Source: Marinomonas hwangdonensis (GTDB lineage: Bacteria; Pseudomonadota; Gammaproteobacteria; Pseudomonadales; Marinomonadaceae). Taken from it: a stretch of 64,000 nt of DNA. Below are positions 16,904 through 25,626 of this stretch, piece by piece. The translations under genes were made by a program, and so were the position numbers. Each line of letters opens with the position of its first letter. Positions within the stretch are counted from its first letter, which is position 1. The notes below the pieces were generated by a model. That model saw only the letters and a program-made list of their open reading frames with translations, had not been told where the DNA came from and searched no databases. The DNA lies in the NCBI RefSeq assembly GCF_003721245.1, contig NZ_RIZG01000002.1, forward strand, positions 342,571-406,570, given 5' to 3'.

Positions 16904-16954
16904 CCTTAAAAATAAAACATAACCTATTGATTTAAATGCATTAAATGATTTATT

Positions 16955-17016
16955 ACTTACCATTCAGTAACACAACAGTGGACTGGGATGCAGTTTTTAC
17001 ACTTACAGTCAGTAAC
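16955..17016. promoter_or_regulatory. Paired dyads, candidate enhancer sites for a sigma-54 activator
   Basis: ACTTACCATTCAGTAAC (16955-16971) and ACTTACAGTCAGTAAC (17001-17016) are near copies, each with TTAC...GTAA inverted arms. Their centres are about 45 bases apart and lie roughly 65 and 110 bases upstream of the -24 element, typical positions for enhancer-binding proteins. The rest of the gap between the lipoprotein and aguA (16769-17188) shows no gene. Binding by the neighbouring activator is inferred. Confidence 0.5.
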
Positions 17017-17188
17017 TTTTTCCGTCGGGGAAATGTAAAGACGCAAAAAATATGACTAAATTATCCGTTAAAATCAAAATCTCCTTGAAAGTTTGCGCCT
17101 CTCCCATAGAATTGGCGCAGATCGTCAGTATTTGAATCCTCCACTTTGACCAATACCATTCAGTCGACAGCAGAAATAAGGACACATT

Positions 17189-18289
17189 ATGAGCGCCATA
17201 CTAACAACAACACCGAAGCAGGATGGCTTTCGAATGCCAGCGGAGCACGAACCGCAAGAGCAAGTGTGGATGGCATGGCCGACTCGCGAAGACAACTGGC
17301 GAGAAAAAGGTCAATACGCTCAACAAGAATTTATCGACGTTGCATCCGCGATTGCCCAATTTACACCCGTTACCTTTATTGTGGGCGCTAACCACTTTCA
17401 GTCAGCACGTATGGCACTACCGGGGTCTATTAGGCTGATAGAAATCCCTTCTGATGACTGCTGGATGCGAGATATTGGTGCCACTTATGTTGTCAACGAT
17501 AAAGGCGAGCGTCGAGCCAATAGCTGGGAATTTAATGCCTGGGGCGGTAAGTTAGACGGCCTCTACGATTCATGGGAACAAGACAACGCGGTAGCCCAAA
17601 GCATGGCCGAGGTGACGCAAGATCTTGTCTACCAGGCCCCTTTGATTTTAGAAGGTGGCTCCATTCACGTTGATGGCGAAGGCACCCTATTCACCACAGA
17701 AGAATGCTTACTTCACCCAAGTCGGAATCCGCACTTAAGCAAAGAAGACATAGAAGCCCTGCTCATTAGCTATCTCAATGTCGATAAAGTCATTTGGTTA
17801 AAAAATGGCTTATTTAACGATGAAACGAATGGTCATATCGATAACATATTGCACGTGATTCGCCCAGGTGTCGTGGCGATCACCGTTTGCGACGACCCTA
17901 GTGACCCTCAGTACGCGATTAGCCAAGACGCTCTTAAGGTCTTAAAGGAAACAACGGATGCTAAAGGGCGCTCTTTAGATATCATCCAGCTCCCTCTACC
18001 AGGGCCTTTGTTTGTCTCTGAAGAAGAAACGAAAAACTTAACCAAAAGCGCTTATATGAATCGACAAGCTGGTGAACGTTTGGCCGCATCCTATGCTAAT
18101 TTTTTAATTTGTAATCAAGGTGTTGTCTTTCCATTACTTGATGAGAAAACCGACCAAAAAGCCCAGCAAATATTACAAGCCGCCTTTCCCGACCACCAAG
18201 TGATAGGTGTTCCTGCGCGAAATATTTTGTTAGGCGGTGGCAATATTCACTGCATTACTCAGCAGGTGCCTAAAAAGCAATCCATTTAA
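17189..18289 (+). CDS. aguA: Agmatine deiminase
   Basis: A 366-residue enzyme of the amidinotransferase (pentein) fold that hydrolyses agmatine to N-carbamoylputrescine and ammonia in the arginine decarboxylase route to putrescine. Signature segments: MPAEHEPQEQVWMAWPTR at the start, SDDCWMRDIGATYVV, LEGGSIHVDGEGT, NDETNGHIDN (catalytic His/Asp region) and the C-terminal GGGNIHCITQQ with nucleophile Cys355. ATG at 17189 is preceded by AAGGACAC. No aguB (N-carbamoylputrescine amidohydrolase) is adjacent. Confidence 0.93.
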   Translation: MSAILTTTPKQDGFRMPAEHEPQEQVWMAWPTREDNWREKGQYAQQEFIDVASAIAQFTPVTFIVGANHFQSARMALPGSIRLIEIPSDDCWMRDIGATYVVNDKGERRANSWEFNAWGGKLDGLYDSWEQDNAVAQSMAEVTQDLVYQAPLILEGGSIHVDGEGTLFTTEECLLHPSRNPHLSKEDIEALLISYLNVDKVIWLKNGLFNDETNGHIDNILHVIRPGVVAITVCDDPSDPQYAISQDALKVLKETTDAKGRSLDIIQLPLPGPLFVSEEETKNLTKSAYMNRQAGERLAASYANFLICNQGVVFPLLDEKTDQKAQQILQAAFPDHQVIGVPARNILLGGGNIHCITQQVPKKQSI

Positions 18290-18583
18290 ACACTTGGTGC
18301 GTAATTAAATGGGCTTTTTATTACGGCTATTTATTCTTTTGTTTATTGATATTTCGGTATAAAAATAGAAATAACAGTGCTTTCTTTTTGCGCTAATATT
18401 TCTGTTTGTGGCGCTCTCACACTGTGCTAATCTCGCAAACTGTCGCTTTCATCGGCCGTTTATCATTCAGCAGTGTTAGTGTCGTTTTTTGGCTAGAACA
18501 TAAAAATTCTTTATGTTCGGTTGTACTAGTTGAAGCGTTTTGCTTCTTATTTACGATGGCGTATTTCGCTCGGGGTAGTATTA

Positions 18584-19561
18584 ATGGATTCCACGTTCAC
18601 TTTATTGGACTTAGGCTGGCAAGCTTACTTTCAACAACAGTTATCATTGGAAGATTTAGAGTCTAATCGTATTGCGCGTGTTTGTTCTAAAAATGGCAAC
18701 CAATACGAAATAGTCAGCGAGTTCGGTTTTTCCACATTAGACGGACATTCAGCCATTCCCATGATGACAGTGGGAGACTGGGTGGTAACCGACATGGAGC
18801 ATCAATTCATACGCCGCTTGGAACCCAGCTCGGTTTTTGAAAATATCGCTTCAAATATAGATACCGTGTTTTTGATGTGTGCTTTAAATGAAGACTTTAA
18901 TCTGGCCCTAATCAAGCGCTATTTAGAAATAACCCATGAAGCGCAAGCGGATGCTGTCGTTATCTTAACCAAAGCTGATGTGTGCGATGACATTTCTGAA
19001 AAACGCGCCCAAGTGGAGAAATTAGACCCACTATTGATTGTTGAAACCGTTAACGCCCTTGATGCAGATAGTCTTCGCTGCTTATCTCCTTTGCTGAAAA
19101 AAGGCAAAACCATTGCTTTGCTAGGTGCAATTGGCTCGGGGAAATCCGCTCTGATTAATACCTTGATGAAAACGACCGGAGACGGCAAGCAACAAATTAA
19201 CATTGGGGAATCTGGAGTCTTAAAAATTATGCCTTCTGGCGCTATATTGCTAGACACAGAAGATATGAGAGAATTACAGCTTGCACAATTAGAGAGTAAT
19301 TTAGCATCCAGCTTTGCTGATATTCTTGCGCTTGAAAAAGAATGCCGTTTTAGTGACTGCCGACATGAAGGCGAACCTGGTTGCGCCATCAAGGCGGCAG
19401 TTAAAGCAAAACGCTTAGACGAGCAACGTGTGGCTGATTTTTTACTGGTTCATAATAACGACAATGACGATGACTCTGTCACGAAATCTAAGCCACAGGA
19501 AAAATTTTATCGCAGTGCACAGTCGGATGCCCGAGCAAGAAAACACAGCTCAGTCGATTAA
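18584..19561 (+). CDS. RsgA-like circularly permuted GTPase with degenerate switch motifs
   Basis: A 325-residue paralogue of the 30S-assembly GTPase RsgA. The permuted order is present: OB-like N-domain, G4 TKAD (129-132), P-loop GAIGSGKSA (181-189), and the Zn knuckle with Cys254, Cys259, His261, Cys267 (CRFSDCRHEGEPGC). The switch I HTTT region is replaced by INIGESGVLKIM, and G3, normally DTPG, reads DTED (224-227). Without the catalytic His and the G3 glycine, normal GTP hydrolysis is doubtful. The start is taken at 18584 (MDSTFTLLDLGW), where paralogues begin, with GGGG upstream; an earlier ATG at 18530 is possible. The true rsgA is probably elsewhere. Confidence 0.8.
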   Translation: MDSTFTLLDLGWQAYFQQQLSLEDLESNRIARVCSKNGNQYEIVSEFGFSTLDGHSAIPMMTVGDWVVTDMEHQFIRRLEPSSVFENIASNIDTVFLMCALNEDFNLALIKRYLEITHEAQADAVVILTKADVCDDISEKRAQVEKLDPLLIVETVNALDADSLRCLSPLLKKGKTIALLGAIGSGKSALINTLMKTTGDGKQQINIGESGVLKIMPSGAILLDTEDMRELQLAQLESNLASSFADILALEKECRFSDCRHEGEPGCAIKAAVKAKRLDEQRVADFLLVHNNDNDDDSVTKSKPQEKFYRSAQSDARARKHSSVD

Positions 19562-19579
19562 AATGCCATATTTATAGTA

Positions 19580-19608
19580 AAAAGGCCTATGTAAAGTAGG
19601 CCTTTTTT
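19580..19608 (+). terminator. Rho-independent terminator after the RsgA-like gene
   Basis: AAAAGGCCTA pairs with TAGGCCTTTT around a short loop and ends in a run of six T. It begins about 19 bases after the stop codon. Confidence 0.85.
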
Positions 19609-19804
19609 GTTTCTAAAAGCACACAAAACAATATCAACTCGCGATAAACCCTCAAAAAAACTAACAGATCACCCTTTACAGGAGGTTTTTGAGTGTTTAT
19701 AACAACTGAGCAATATCATGTTGGCCGCACCAAAATGAGTGTATATTTGTGTGTACTCCATTCAGCTATCCCCATCATACTAGAGGCAGTTTTTCTGAAT
19801 CACC

Positions 19805-20347
19805 ATGTCTAAATCGTTACTTATTTACTCCACTACAGACGGTCATACAAAAAAAATCAGCCTAAAAATGCAAGCTGTTATTGAACAACAAGGGCAAGCC
19901 GTCACGGTATTGCCTATCGAAGAAGTGACGGCCAGCCACTTAGACAGCCATGAAAAGATCATTATTGGCGCAAGCATTCGTTACGGCAAACATCAAAAAA
20001 TCGTAGCGGATTTCATTACAGACAATAAAGCCAAGCTAGACAGCAAAACCACGGGGTTTTATACGGTCAATCTGGTTGCTAGAAAGCCAGAAAAATGCCA
20101 CCCCAACACCAATCCTTATATTATTAAGTTCCTAGCGCAACTTGATTGGCAGCCGTCATTACAGGGTGTTTTTGCAGGTAAGCTAAATTACGCAAAATAC
20201 GGCTTTCTTGATCGCAATATGATTCGTTTTATTATGTGGATGACAAAAGGCCCCACCGACCCCAAAACGAATATGGAGTTTACCGACTGGGCAAGTGTCG
20301 ATCAGTTTGCAAAAAGCCTATGCGAACTGCCTAACCAAACAATCTAA
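19805..20347 (+). CDS. hemG: Menaquinone/quinone-dependent protoporphyrinogen IX dehydrogenase HemG
   Basis: A 180-residue flavodoxin-like enzyme oxidising protoporphyrinogen IX to protoporphyrin IX in haem synthesis and passing electrons to the respiratory quinone. The FMN phosphate loop is YSTTDGHTKKI (residues 8-18), then IIIGASIRYGKHQK and the long HemG-specific insert with NLVARKPEKCHPNTNPYI and FAGKLNYAKYGFLDRNMIRFIMW, which anchors the enzyme at the membrane. It is a single gene. In context it supplies haem for the cytochromes encoded elsewhere in the window. Confidence 0.93.
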   Translation: MSKSLLIYSTTDGHTKKISLKMQAVIEQQGQAVTVLPIEEVTASHLDSHEKIIIGASIRYGKHQKIVADFITDNKAKLDSKTTGFYTVNLVARKPEKCHPNTNPYIIKFLAQLDWQPSLQGVFAGKLNYAKYGFLDRNMIRFIMWMTKGPTDPKTNMEFTDWASVDQFAKSLCELPNQTI

Positions 20348-20386
20348 AAAAACCACTCCAGCTCTAAACACCTCCCCTATGCAGTT

Positions 20387-20779
20387 TTAATGCAAGGTAC
20401 GCTTGTTTAGGTGCTGACTTAAATGTTGCGCAGAAAATTTCGTAAGTCGTTCTTTCCACTTACCAGCGTGGCTTCGTTGACAAGCCTCTTCTGTGTCAAA
20501 ATGCACCTGCTTATCAAGACGACTCAACTTAATATTCACACGATTAAGTTGGTCGTTTATTAATTGATAGAGGTATTCATGCTGTTTGGACTGGTAAGCA
20601 CGTGATAAACCATCGTCTGTTTTAAAAACACAAACCACATTAAGGGATGAAGCAAGGCTTAAATAATTTACCATATGGGTAATCCAGACAAAATCGTCGA
20701 CCGATTCTAATGCAGTTTCACACACTTGGGTCAAGGCCATACAAATCATTTTTTCTGTTTTTTTGTCTGTTTTTTTCAT
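20387..20779 (-). CDS. Conserved hypothetical protein
   Basis: A 130-residue soluble protein with a basic N-terminus (MKKTDKKTEKMI), a central region DDFVWITHMVNYLSLASSLNVVCVF that looks like a mixed alpha/beta core, and a C-terminal FDTEEACQRSHAGKWKERL segment. From memory, proteins with this layout in Pseudomonas relatives are annotated as Fis-like or conserved hypothetical, but no DNA-binding motif is visible here. No signal peptide or membrane segment. It converges on hemG, leaving about 40 bases between stops. Function unknown. Confidence 0.6.
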   Translation of the reverse strand: MKKTDKKTEKMICMALTQVCETALESVDDFVWITHMVNYLSLASSLNVVCVFKTDDGLSRAYQSKQHEYLYQLINDQLNRVNIKLSRLDKQVHFDTEEACQRSHAGKWKERLTKFSAQHLSQHLNKRTLH

Positions 20780-20980
20780 AAAAAACTATCTTCACCCATT
20801 AGACCAGCAACCTAACACATTGCCAAAACAAGACGCTCTTTTCCCCTCATGGGATATATGAGCACATTTACAAACCCACTCTAACAAATTAAAACAAGAA
20901 GCCAAGACACGCGAAAGGTTTTATGGATATGAGCACTTTAGCGCTACTCATTAAAACCCAAACAAGGCTACAATAGCCGA

Positions 20981-21868
20981 ATGAGAATCACACTTAGACA
21001 ATTACAAATTTTCGAAGCCGTTGTGCATACAGGCTCTGTTACGGCAGCGGCCGAGTTGGTTGCAATCAGCCAGCCAGCTGCCAGCCAAGCCTTACGAGAA
21101 TTAGAAGCCTTATTGGGGCGACCACTTTTTCGACGTCACGGAAAACGCCTACAAATTACGCCCCAAGCTAGGCACTTACTGCCTCAAGCCCGCGCTGTTC
21201 TTAGTCAAATAGAACAGATAGAAAGTATGGGTAACGATGACGAATTGAGTGGATCTTTGCATATTGCAGCCAGTGTCAGCGTAGGCAATTATTTGCTCCC
21301 CAAACAAATGTCTTTATTTAAACATCAACACCCTAATATTCGCTTTAATTTAGACATTGGTAACACCCAAAGTGTGATTCAACAGCTGCTGACTGGCAAA
21401 GCCGAAGTGGGCTTTATCGAAGGCTATTGCCAACACGCTGAACTAATGTCTCAAGTTTGGCTAAAAGACCAACTCGTGGTCTTCGGCTCCGCGCAAGAAG
21501 ATCGCTCTGAGCATTTGTCTTGGGAAGACCTCACGGAAGCCAATTGGGTCATGCGGGAATCAGGATCGGGTACTCGCAATATCTTAGAGCAAGCCACAGC
21601 CAGTAAAATCCCTCAGTTAAATGTCGTGCTCTCATTGGCTCATATGGAAGCCGTAAAGCAAGCCGTAATTCATCAAATGGGGTTGGGATGTTTATCAAAA
21701 ATGGCGATATCACAGGAACTTAACGCGGGTCTCATCCGTCTATACCAGACACCTCTGGAACTAAACCGAAATCTGTTGATTGTAACACCAAAAAATACCG
21801 CCTTAACCCAAAACGCACAACGGTTTATCGACCTCTGCTGTGCCGCCCCGGTTCTTTCGACATTGTAG
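20981..21868 (+). CDS. LysR family transcriptional regulator (CbbR/CysB-like)
   Basis: A 295-residue regulator. The N-terminal winged helix-turn-helix is MRITLRQLQIFEAVVHTGSV, then AAELVAISQPAASQALRELE; the effector domain begins LHIAASVSVGNYLLP. The effector domain style (IGNTQSVIQQLLTGKAEVGFIEG) resembles CbbR/YeiE-type regulators of gammaproteobacteria. The 200 bases upstream contain no other gene. The target is unknown; the following gene is a second LysR regulator, 82 bases downstream. Confidence 0.85.
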   Translation: MRITLRQLQIFEAVVHTGSVTAAAELVAISQPAASQALRELEALLGRPLFRRHGKRLQITPQARHLLPQARAVLSQIEQIESMGNDDELSGSLHIAASVSVGNYLLPKQMSLFKHQHPNIRFNLDIGNTQSVIQQLLTGKAEVGFIEGYCQHAELMSQVWLKDQLVVFGSAQEDRSEHLSWEDLTEANWVMRESGSGTRNILEQATASKIPQLNVVLSLAHMEAVKQAVIHQMGLGCLSKMAISQELNAGLIRLYQTPLELNRNLLIVTPKNTALTQNAQRFIDLCCAAPVLSTL

Positions 21869-21950
21869 AGGTCAAGGCTGTGATACGATGTTTATTGGTC
21901 TCTTATAAAGCTCCTTTACAAAGATTCATTTTACGAGCGACAAGTATTTT

Positions 21951-22904
21951 ATGAACATTAATAAAATCGATCTTAACCTGCTGATCTACCTCGACGTACT
22001 GTTGCGAGAGTGCAATGTTACTCGCTCTGCTAGCAAACTAAACATCACTCAGCCTGCTATGAGCAACGGCTTAAAACGTTTACGAGATCTGCTCAATGAC
22101 CCTCTGCTTGTGCGAACCAGTGAAGGCATGAAGCCCACAGAAAAAGCCTTACGCTTACAACCTATTGTACGTAAAGTCTTACTGGAATTAGAAGAAGCGT
22201 TACAGCCTGAAGCCGACTTCGATGAGAAGAAAAGTACTCGCGTGTTCCGCATTATGGCTAGTGATTACGCCGCGTCAACGGTGATTCCAAAATTGCTAAA
22301 TCGACTTCGCGAATACGCTCCTGGCATCACACTTGATATTATGACACCCAGCGATGTGACCTTCCATGATGTAGAAGCAGGCAAAATTGATATGGCCATC
22401 AATCGCTTTGAAGAATTGCCTCAGTCTTTTCATCAAAAAAGTGTGTGGCTGGATACTTTTGTCTGCATGATGAGTTCAAAGAATCCCCTTAAAGATCATT
22501 TTGATATCGACGCTTATCTAGAAGCACAACATATCTGGGTAAGTAAAACCGGCTTTGGGGTAGGCGTGGGAATGGATCCTAATGATGTGCAAAAGCTAGG
22601 ATGGGTCGATGAGGCGCTCCAAGCCTTAGGACACAAGCGGAGTATTCGTGTCTTTACTCGAAGCTATCACACTGCCATGCATTTGGCTTTGGAACAGGAT
22701 CTGATCGCGACCTTACCGAAAAAAGTGGCCATGGTGAATAAGAAAAACCCTGATTTAGTCATTTTGCCGCCGCCCTTCAACATCCCTAAGATTGAACTCA
22801 AGATGATTTGGAGCCCGCTATTGCATCACGACGCCAGCCACATTTGGTTTAGACGACAGGTGATCGATGTAGCAAATGAATTAAAAGCGCAATCGAAACA
22901 GTAA
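21951..22904 (+). CDS. LysR family transcriptional regulator (NodD/LeuO-like branch)
   Basis: A 317-residue regulator with the N-terminal signature INKIDLNLLIYLDVLLRE and NVTRSASKLNITQPAMSNGL, typical of the NodD/NahR/LeuO branch, where the motif begins DLNLL. The effector domain contains RVFRIMASDYAASTVIPKLL and a C-terminal MIWSPLLHHDASHIWFR typical of this branch. It is followed after 11 bases by the VOC-family gene, so the two are probably co-transcribed. The inducer is unknown. Confidence 0.87.
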   Translation: MNINKIDLNLLIYLDVLLRECNVTRSASKLNITQPAMSNGLKRLRDLLNDPLLVRTSEGMKPTEKALRLQPIVRKVLLELEEALQPEADFDEKKSTRVFRIMASDYAASTVIPKLLNRLREYAPGITLDIMTPSDVTFHDVEAGKIDMAINRFEELPQSFHQKSVWLDTFVCMMSSKNPLKDHFDIDAYLEAQHIWVSKTGFGVGVGMDPNDVQKLGWVDEALQALGHKRSIRVFTRSYHTAMHLALEQDLIATLPKKVAMVNKKNPDLVILPPPFNIPKIELKMIWSPLLHHDASHIWFRRQVIDVANELKAQSKQ

Positions 22905-22915
22905 GGAGATATCTT

Positions 22916-23305
22916 GTGTTTGACGTTTCTCATATTCACCACATCGCCATTATTTGCTCAAACTACACGGTCTCTAAACATTTTTACCATACTATATTAG
23001 GGTTTCCGATTATCCGCGAAACCTACAGAGAGGCGAGACAATCCTACAAACTGGACTTAGCCATTAACTCAACGCAGCAGATTGAACTTTTTTCTTTCCC
23101 ATCGCCGCCCCCTCGACCTTCCCAACCCGAAGCTCAGGGATTAAGACATCTAGCTTTTGCGGTAGAGAGCCTATCAAGCTGCATAGAACACTTGCATGAA
23201 AAGGGTATAGAAACCGAAGCCATTCGCGTGGATGAGCTAACGGGGAAGCGTTTTACCTTTTTTGCTGACCCAGATGGCTTACCCCTTGAGCTCTACGAAA
23301 AATAG
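22916..23305 (+). CDS. VOC family glyoxalase-like protein (YaeR/GloA2 type)
   Basis: A 129-residue vicinal-oxygen-chelate protein. HIHHIAIICSNYTVSKHFYHTILGF is the first beta-alpha-beta module with a metal-ligand His, and GLRHLAFAVESLSSCIEHL, then FFADPDGLPLELYE, is the second, with the terminal metal-ligand Glu. This pattern fits the YaeR/GloA2 branch, related to glyoxalase I but of uncertain substrate. The start is GTG at 22916 with AAGGAG eight bases upstream; a TTG two bases earlier is out of frame. It is probably in an operon with the preceding LysR gene. Confidence 0.83.
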   Translation: MFDVSHIHHIAIICSNYTVSKHFYHTILGFPIIRETYREARQSYKLDLAINSTQQIELFSFPSPPPRPSQPEAQGLRHLAFAVESLSSCIEHLHEKGIETEAIRVDELTGKRFTFFADPDGLPLELYEK

Positions 23306-23334
23306 TCCCTACGCACACTCAATATCGTAAACAA

Positions 23335-23372
23335 AAAAAACGTGCATTACGAAATCGTAATGCACGTTTTTT
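23335..23372. terminator. Bidirectional terminator between VOC gene and peroxiredoxin
   Basis: ACGTGCATTACG and CGTAATGCACGT form a perfect stem extended by A/T runs on both sides, with an AAAT loop. It fits termination of both convergent genes. Confidence 0.9.
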
Positions 23373-23391
23373 ATGAGCTTTCTAAACCGTT

Positions 23392-24015
23392 TTACAGTGA
23401 TTTAGCGCTTTCAGAAAGGTAAGCAGCAACGCCTTCTGGTGACGTTGTCATGCCTTTGTCACCTTTGTTCCAGCCAGCTGGGCAAACTTGACCGTGCTCT
23501 TCGAAGAACTGAAGCGCATCAACCACACGTACCAACTCGTCCATGTTACGACCAATTGGTTCATCGTTTACCACTTGTGAACGCACAATGCCTTTTTGGT
23601 CAATAACAAAAGACGCACGCATCGCCACACCCGCTGGGTAGTAAGAATCACCACCTTCAGACTCGATACCATACGCTTTCGCAATGGCATGGTCCATGTC
23701 AGCAGCAAGCGTGTATTCAACCGCACCAATACCGCCTTGTTCAACAGGAGTATTACGCCATGCATTGTGCGTGAAGTGAGAGTCGATCGACACACCAATA
23801 ACTTCTACGCCCATCTCACGGAACTTGTCCATACGGTGAGACATAGCAATGATCTCTGAAGGACAAACGAATGTGAAATCTAAAGGATAGAAAAATACGA
23901 TAGCGTACTTTCCTTTAATCGTCTCTGCCAAATTGAAAGAATCCACAATTTGACCGTCTGCTAATACGGCTGGAACTGTAAAATCTGGTGCTTTTTTACC
24001 GACTAAAATTGACAT
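23392..24015 (-). CDS. Typical 2-Cys peroxiredoxin (AhpC/Prx1 type)
   Basis: A 207-residue thiol peroxidase that reduces hydrogen peroxide and organic hydroperoxides in the cytoplasm. Peroxidatic Cys51 lies in FYPLDFTFVCPSE and resolving Cys178 in GQVCPAGWNKG; the long C-terminal tail is of the Prx1/AhpC group. The start is the ATG at 24015: AAGGAG is nine bases upstream of it but directly abuts an alternative ATG at 24024. It lies 45 bases from the grxD stop, so both may share one transcript for oxidative-stress defence. Confidence 0.92.
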   Translation of the reverse strand: MSILVGKKAPDFTVPAVLADGQIVDSFNLAETIKGKYAIVFFYPLDFTFVCPSEIIAMSHRMDKFREMGVEVIGVSIDSHFTHNAWRNTPVEQGGIGAVEYTLAADMDHAIAKAYGIESEGGDSYYPAGVAMRASFVIDQKGIVRSQVVNDEPIGRNMDELVRVVDALQFFEEHGQVCPAGWNKGDKGMTTSPEGVAAYLSESAKSL

Positions 24016-24059
24016 CTTTAACATCTCCTTGATTAATTAGTATTTCATAACTTTAAACG

Positions 24060-24392
24060 CTATGACTCTTTAGAAGAACCCACGGCGTCGTTGATCAAAG
24101 CCTGTAGCTCACCGTTGCTTGCCATCTCGACAATAATATCACAACCGCCTACCAACTCACCTTTTACCCAAAGCTGAGGAAAAGTGGGCCAGTTAGCAAA
24201 TTTGGGCAACTCGGCGCGAATGTCTGGATTTTCTAGGATATTGACGAACGCAAAACGCTCACCGCAAGACATCAAAGCTTGCACAGCTTTTGACGAAAAA
24301 CCACACTGAGGAGCACGCGGATTGCCTTTCATGTAAAGCAAAATGTCGTTAGTGCTAATTTGCTCTTTAATTGTTTCGATTGTATTACTCAT
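24060..24392 (-). CDS. grxD: Monothiol glutaredoxin GrxD
   Basis: A 110-residue monothiol glutaredoxin with the active site CGFS (Cys30) in RAPQCGFSSKAVQAL and the GSH-binding TFPQLWVKGELVGGCDI. Family members bind a [2Fe-2S] cluster with glutathione and transfer it to client proteins. The start is MSNTIETIKEQ at 24392, with GAGG about nine bases upstream; the frame extends to 24422 but the extra residues are not family-like. It is followed by a 2-Cys peroxiredoxin gene on the same strand. Confidence 0.93.
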   Translation of the reverse strand: MSNTIETIKEQISTNDILLYMKGNPRAPQCGFSSKAVQALMSCGERFAFVNILENPDIRAELPKFANWPTFPQLWVKGELVGGCDIIVEMASNGELQALINDAVGSSKES

Positions 24393-24455
24393 ATCAAAAA
24401 ACCTCGCTTTGAAACTCTGCACTCATCATGGAAAATAGTGCCTATAAACCCTTGC

Positions 24456-24472
24456 AAAATGTAAGACATTTT
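24456..24472. promoter_or_regulatory. Operator-like palindrome between grxD and argF
   Basis: AAAATGT (24456-24462) and ACATTTT (24466-24472) form a perfect inverted repeat with a 3-base spacer. It lies 64 bases upstream of the grxD start and 164 upstream of argF. It is not a good arginine-repressor box. The factor is unknown. Confidence 0.35.
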
Positions 24473-24635
24473 ATGCGTTATAACTTGCTTCAGTTTATGG
24501 GGTCTTAGGACCTATTTACAACCCCAAAAAGCGCCTTTCCTTTGCACTTTCTCTTGTCAATTACCCTTTACTCGTTCACCCGAGTGTATTAAATTGTTCG
24601 ATTCCCTTTTCAAAAGACAATCAAGGAGTCCTAGC

Positions 24636-25541
24636 GTGTCGCCCAGACATTTTCTTACTCTGAAGGATCTAACCTCCGATGAGTTAAAACAGTTATTAAT
24701 GAGAGCTTCTGAGCTTAAGAAGATCCATCACGAAGGCACGTTATTTCAACCATTAAAAGGTCGAGTTCTAGCGATGATTTTTGAGAAGTCATCAACACGA
24801 ACTAGGGTATCTTTTGAAGCTGGTATGGCACAATTTGGTGGCCATGCTCTGTTTCTTTCTTCTCGCGACACCCAGCTTGGTCGCGGCGAACCTGTTGAAG
24901 ACAGTGCTCGTGTTATTTCTAGTATGGTGGATGCGGTGATGATTCGTACCTTTGATCACAAAACCGTCGAAACTTTTGCTAAATATTCTTCTGTGCCAGT
25001 GATCAACGCACTGACCGACGACTACCACCCCTGTCAGCTACTGGCCGATATGCAGACATATCAAGAGCATCGTGGCTCAATTGAAGGCAAAAAGGTGGTT
25101 TGGGTAGGAGACGGCAACAATATGTGTAACTCCTACATCAACGCCGCTGTCTTACTCGACTTTCAACTGGTCATTGCCTGCCCTAAAGGGTACGAGCCCA
25201 ATGCCGAATTAGTCGCTGAACACAACGACAGAGTAACGGTTTTGCATGACGCTCACGAGGCCGCCATAGGCGCAGATTTGATCGTCACTGACGTGTTTGC
25301 CTCTATGGGTCAAGAAGATGAACAAGAACAGCGTCTGAAAGACTTTGACGGCTTTCAAGTCAATGCTGAGCTGATGGCCAAAGCAAATCAAGACGCTCTG
25401 TTCATGCATTGCCTCCCTGCTCATCGGGGTGAAGAAGTGGCTGCTGACGTCATTGATCATCCTGACTGTGTGGTGTGGGATGAAGCCGAAAACCGCCTAC
25501 ACGCACAAAAAGCGCTACTTGAATTTTTGCTGTGTCGCTAA
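24636..25541 (+). CDS. argF: Ornithine carbamoyltransferase
   Basis: A 301-residue enzyme of arginine biosynthesis that joins carbamoyl phosphate and ornithine to citrulline. The carbamoyl-phosphate loop SSTRTR is at residues 52-57, with [11 protein letters not shown] and the ornithine loop [13 protein letters not shown] near the end. The start is GTG at 24636 ([12 protein letters not shown]), since AAGGAG stands eight bases before it; the frame is open back to a TTG at 24594 without such a site. It is a single gene with a strong terminator. Confidence 0.94.
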   Translation: MSPRHFLTLKDLTSDELKQLLMRASELKKIHHEGTLFQPLKGRVLAMIFEKSSTRTRVSFEAGMAQFGGHALFLSSRDTQLGRGEPVEDSARVISSMVDAVMIRTFDHKTVETFAKYSSVPVINALTDDYHPCQLLADMQTYQEHRGSIEGKKVVWVGDGNNMCNSYINAAVLLDFQLVIACPKGYEPNAELVAEHNDRVTVLHDAHEAAIGADLIVTDVFASMGQEDEQEQRLKDFDGFQVNAELMAKANQDALFMHCLPAHRGEEVAADVIDHPDCVVWDEAENRLHAQKALLEFLLCR

Positions 25542-25548
25542 CACAATA

Positions 25549-25585
25549 GGCTCGCTTGGAATCCCCTTTCCAGCGAGCCTTTTTT
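25549..25585 (+). terminator. Rho-independent terminator after argF
   Basis: GGCTCGCTTGGAA pairs with TTCCAGCGAGCC and is followed by TTTTTT. Confidence 0.88.
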
Positions 25586-25626
25586 GCCCCTAGGCATTGA
25601 AGAAAACTCATCAACAGTGAATTACT

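Noticed and set aside
24423-24635. Arginine-repressor boxes upstream of argF
   Set aside because: The palindrome at 24456-24472 does not match the ARG box pattern, and no tandem 18-bp sites were found.
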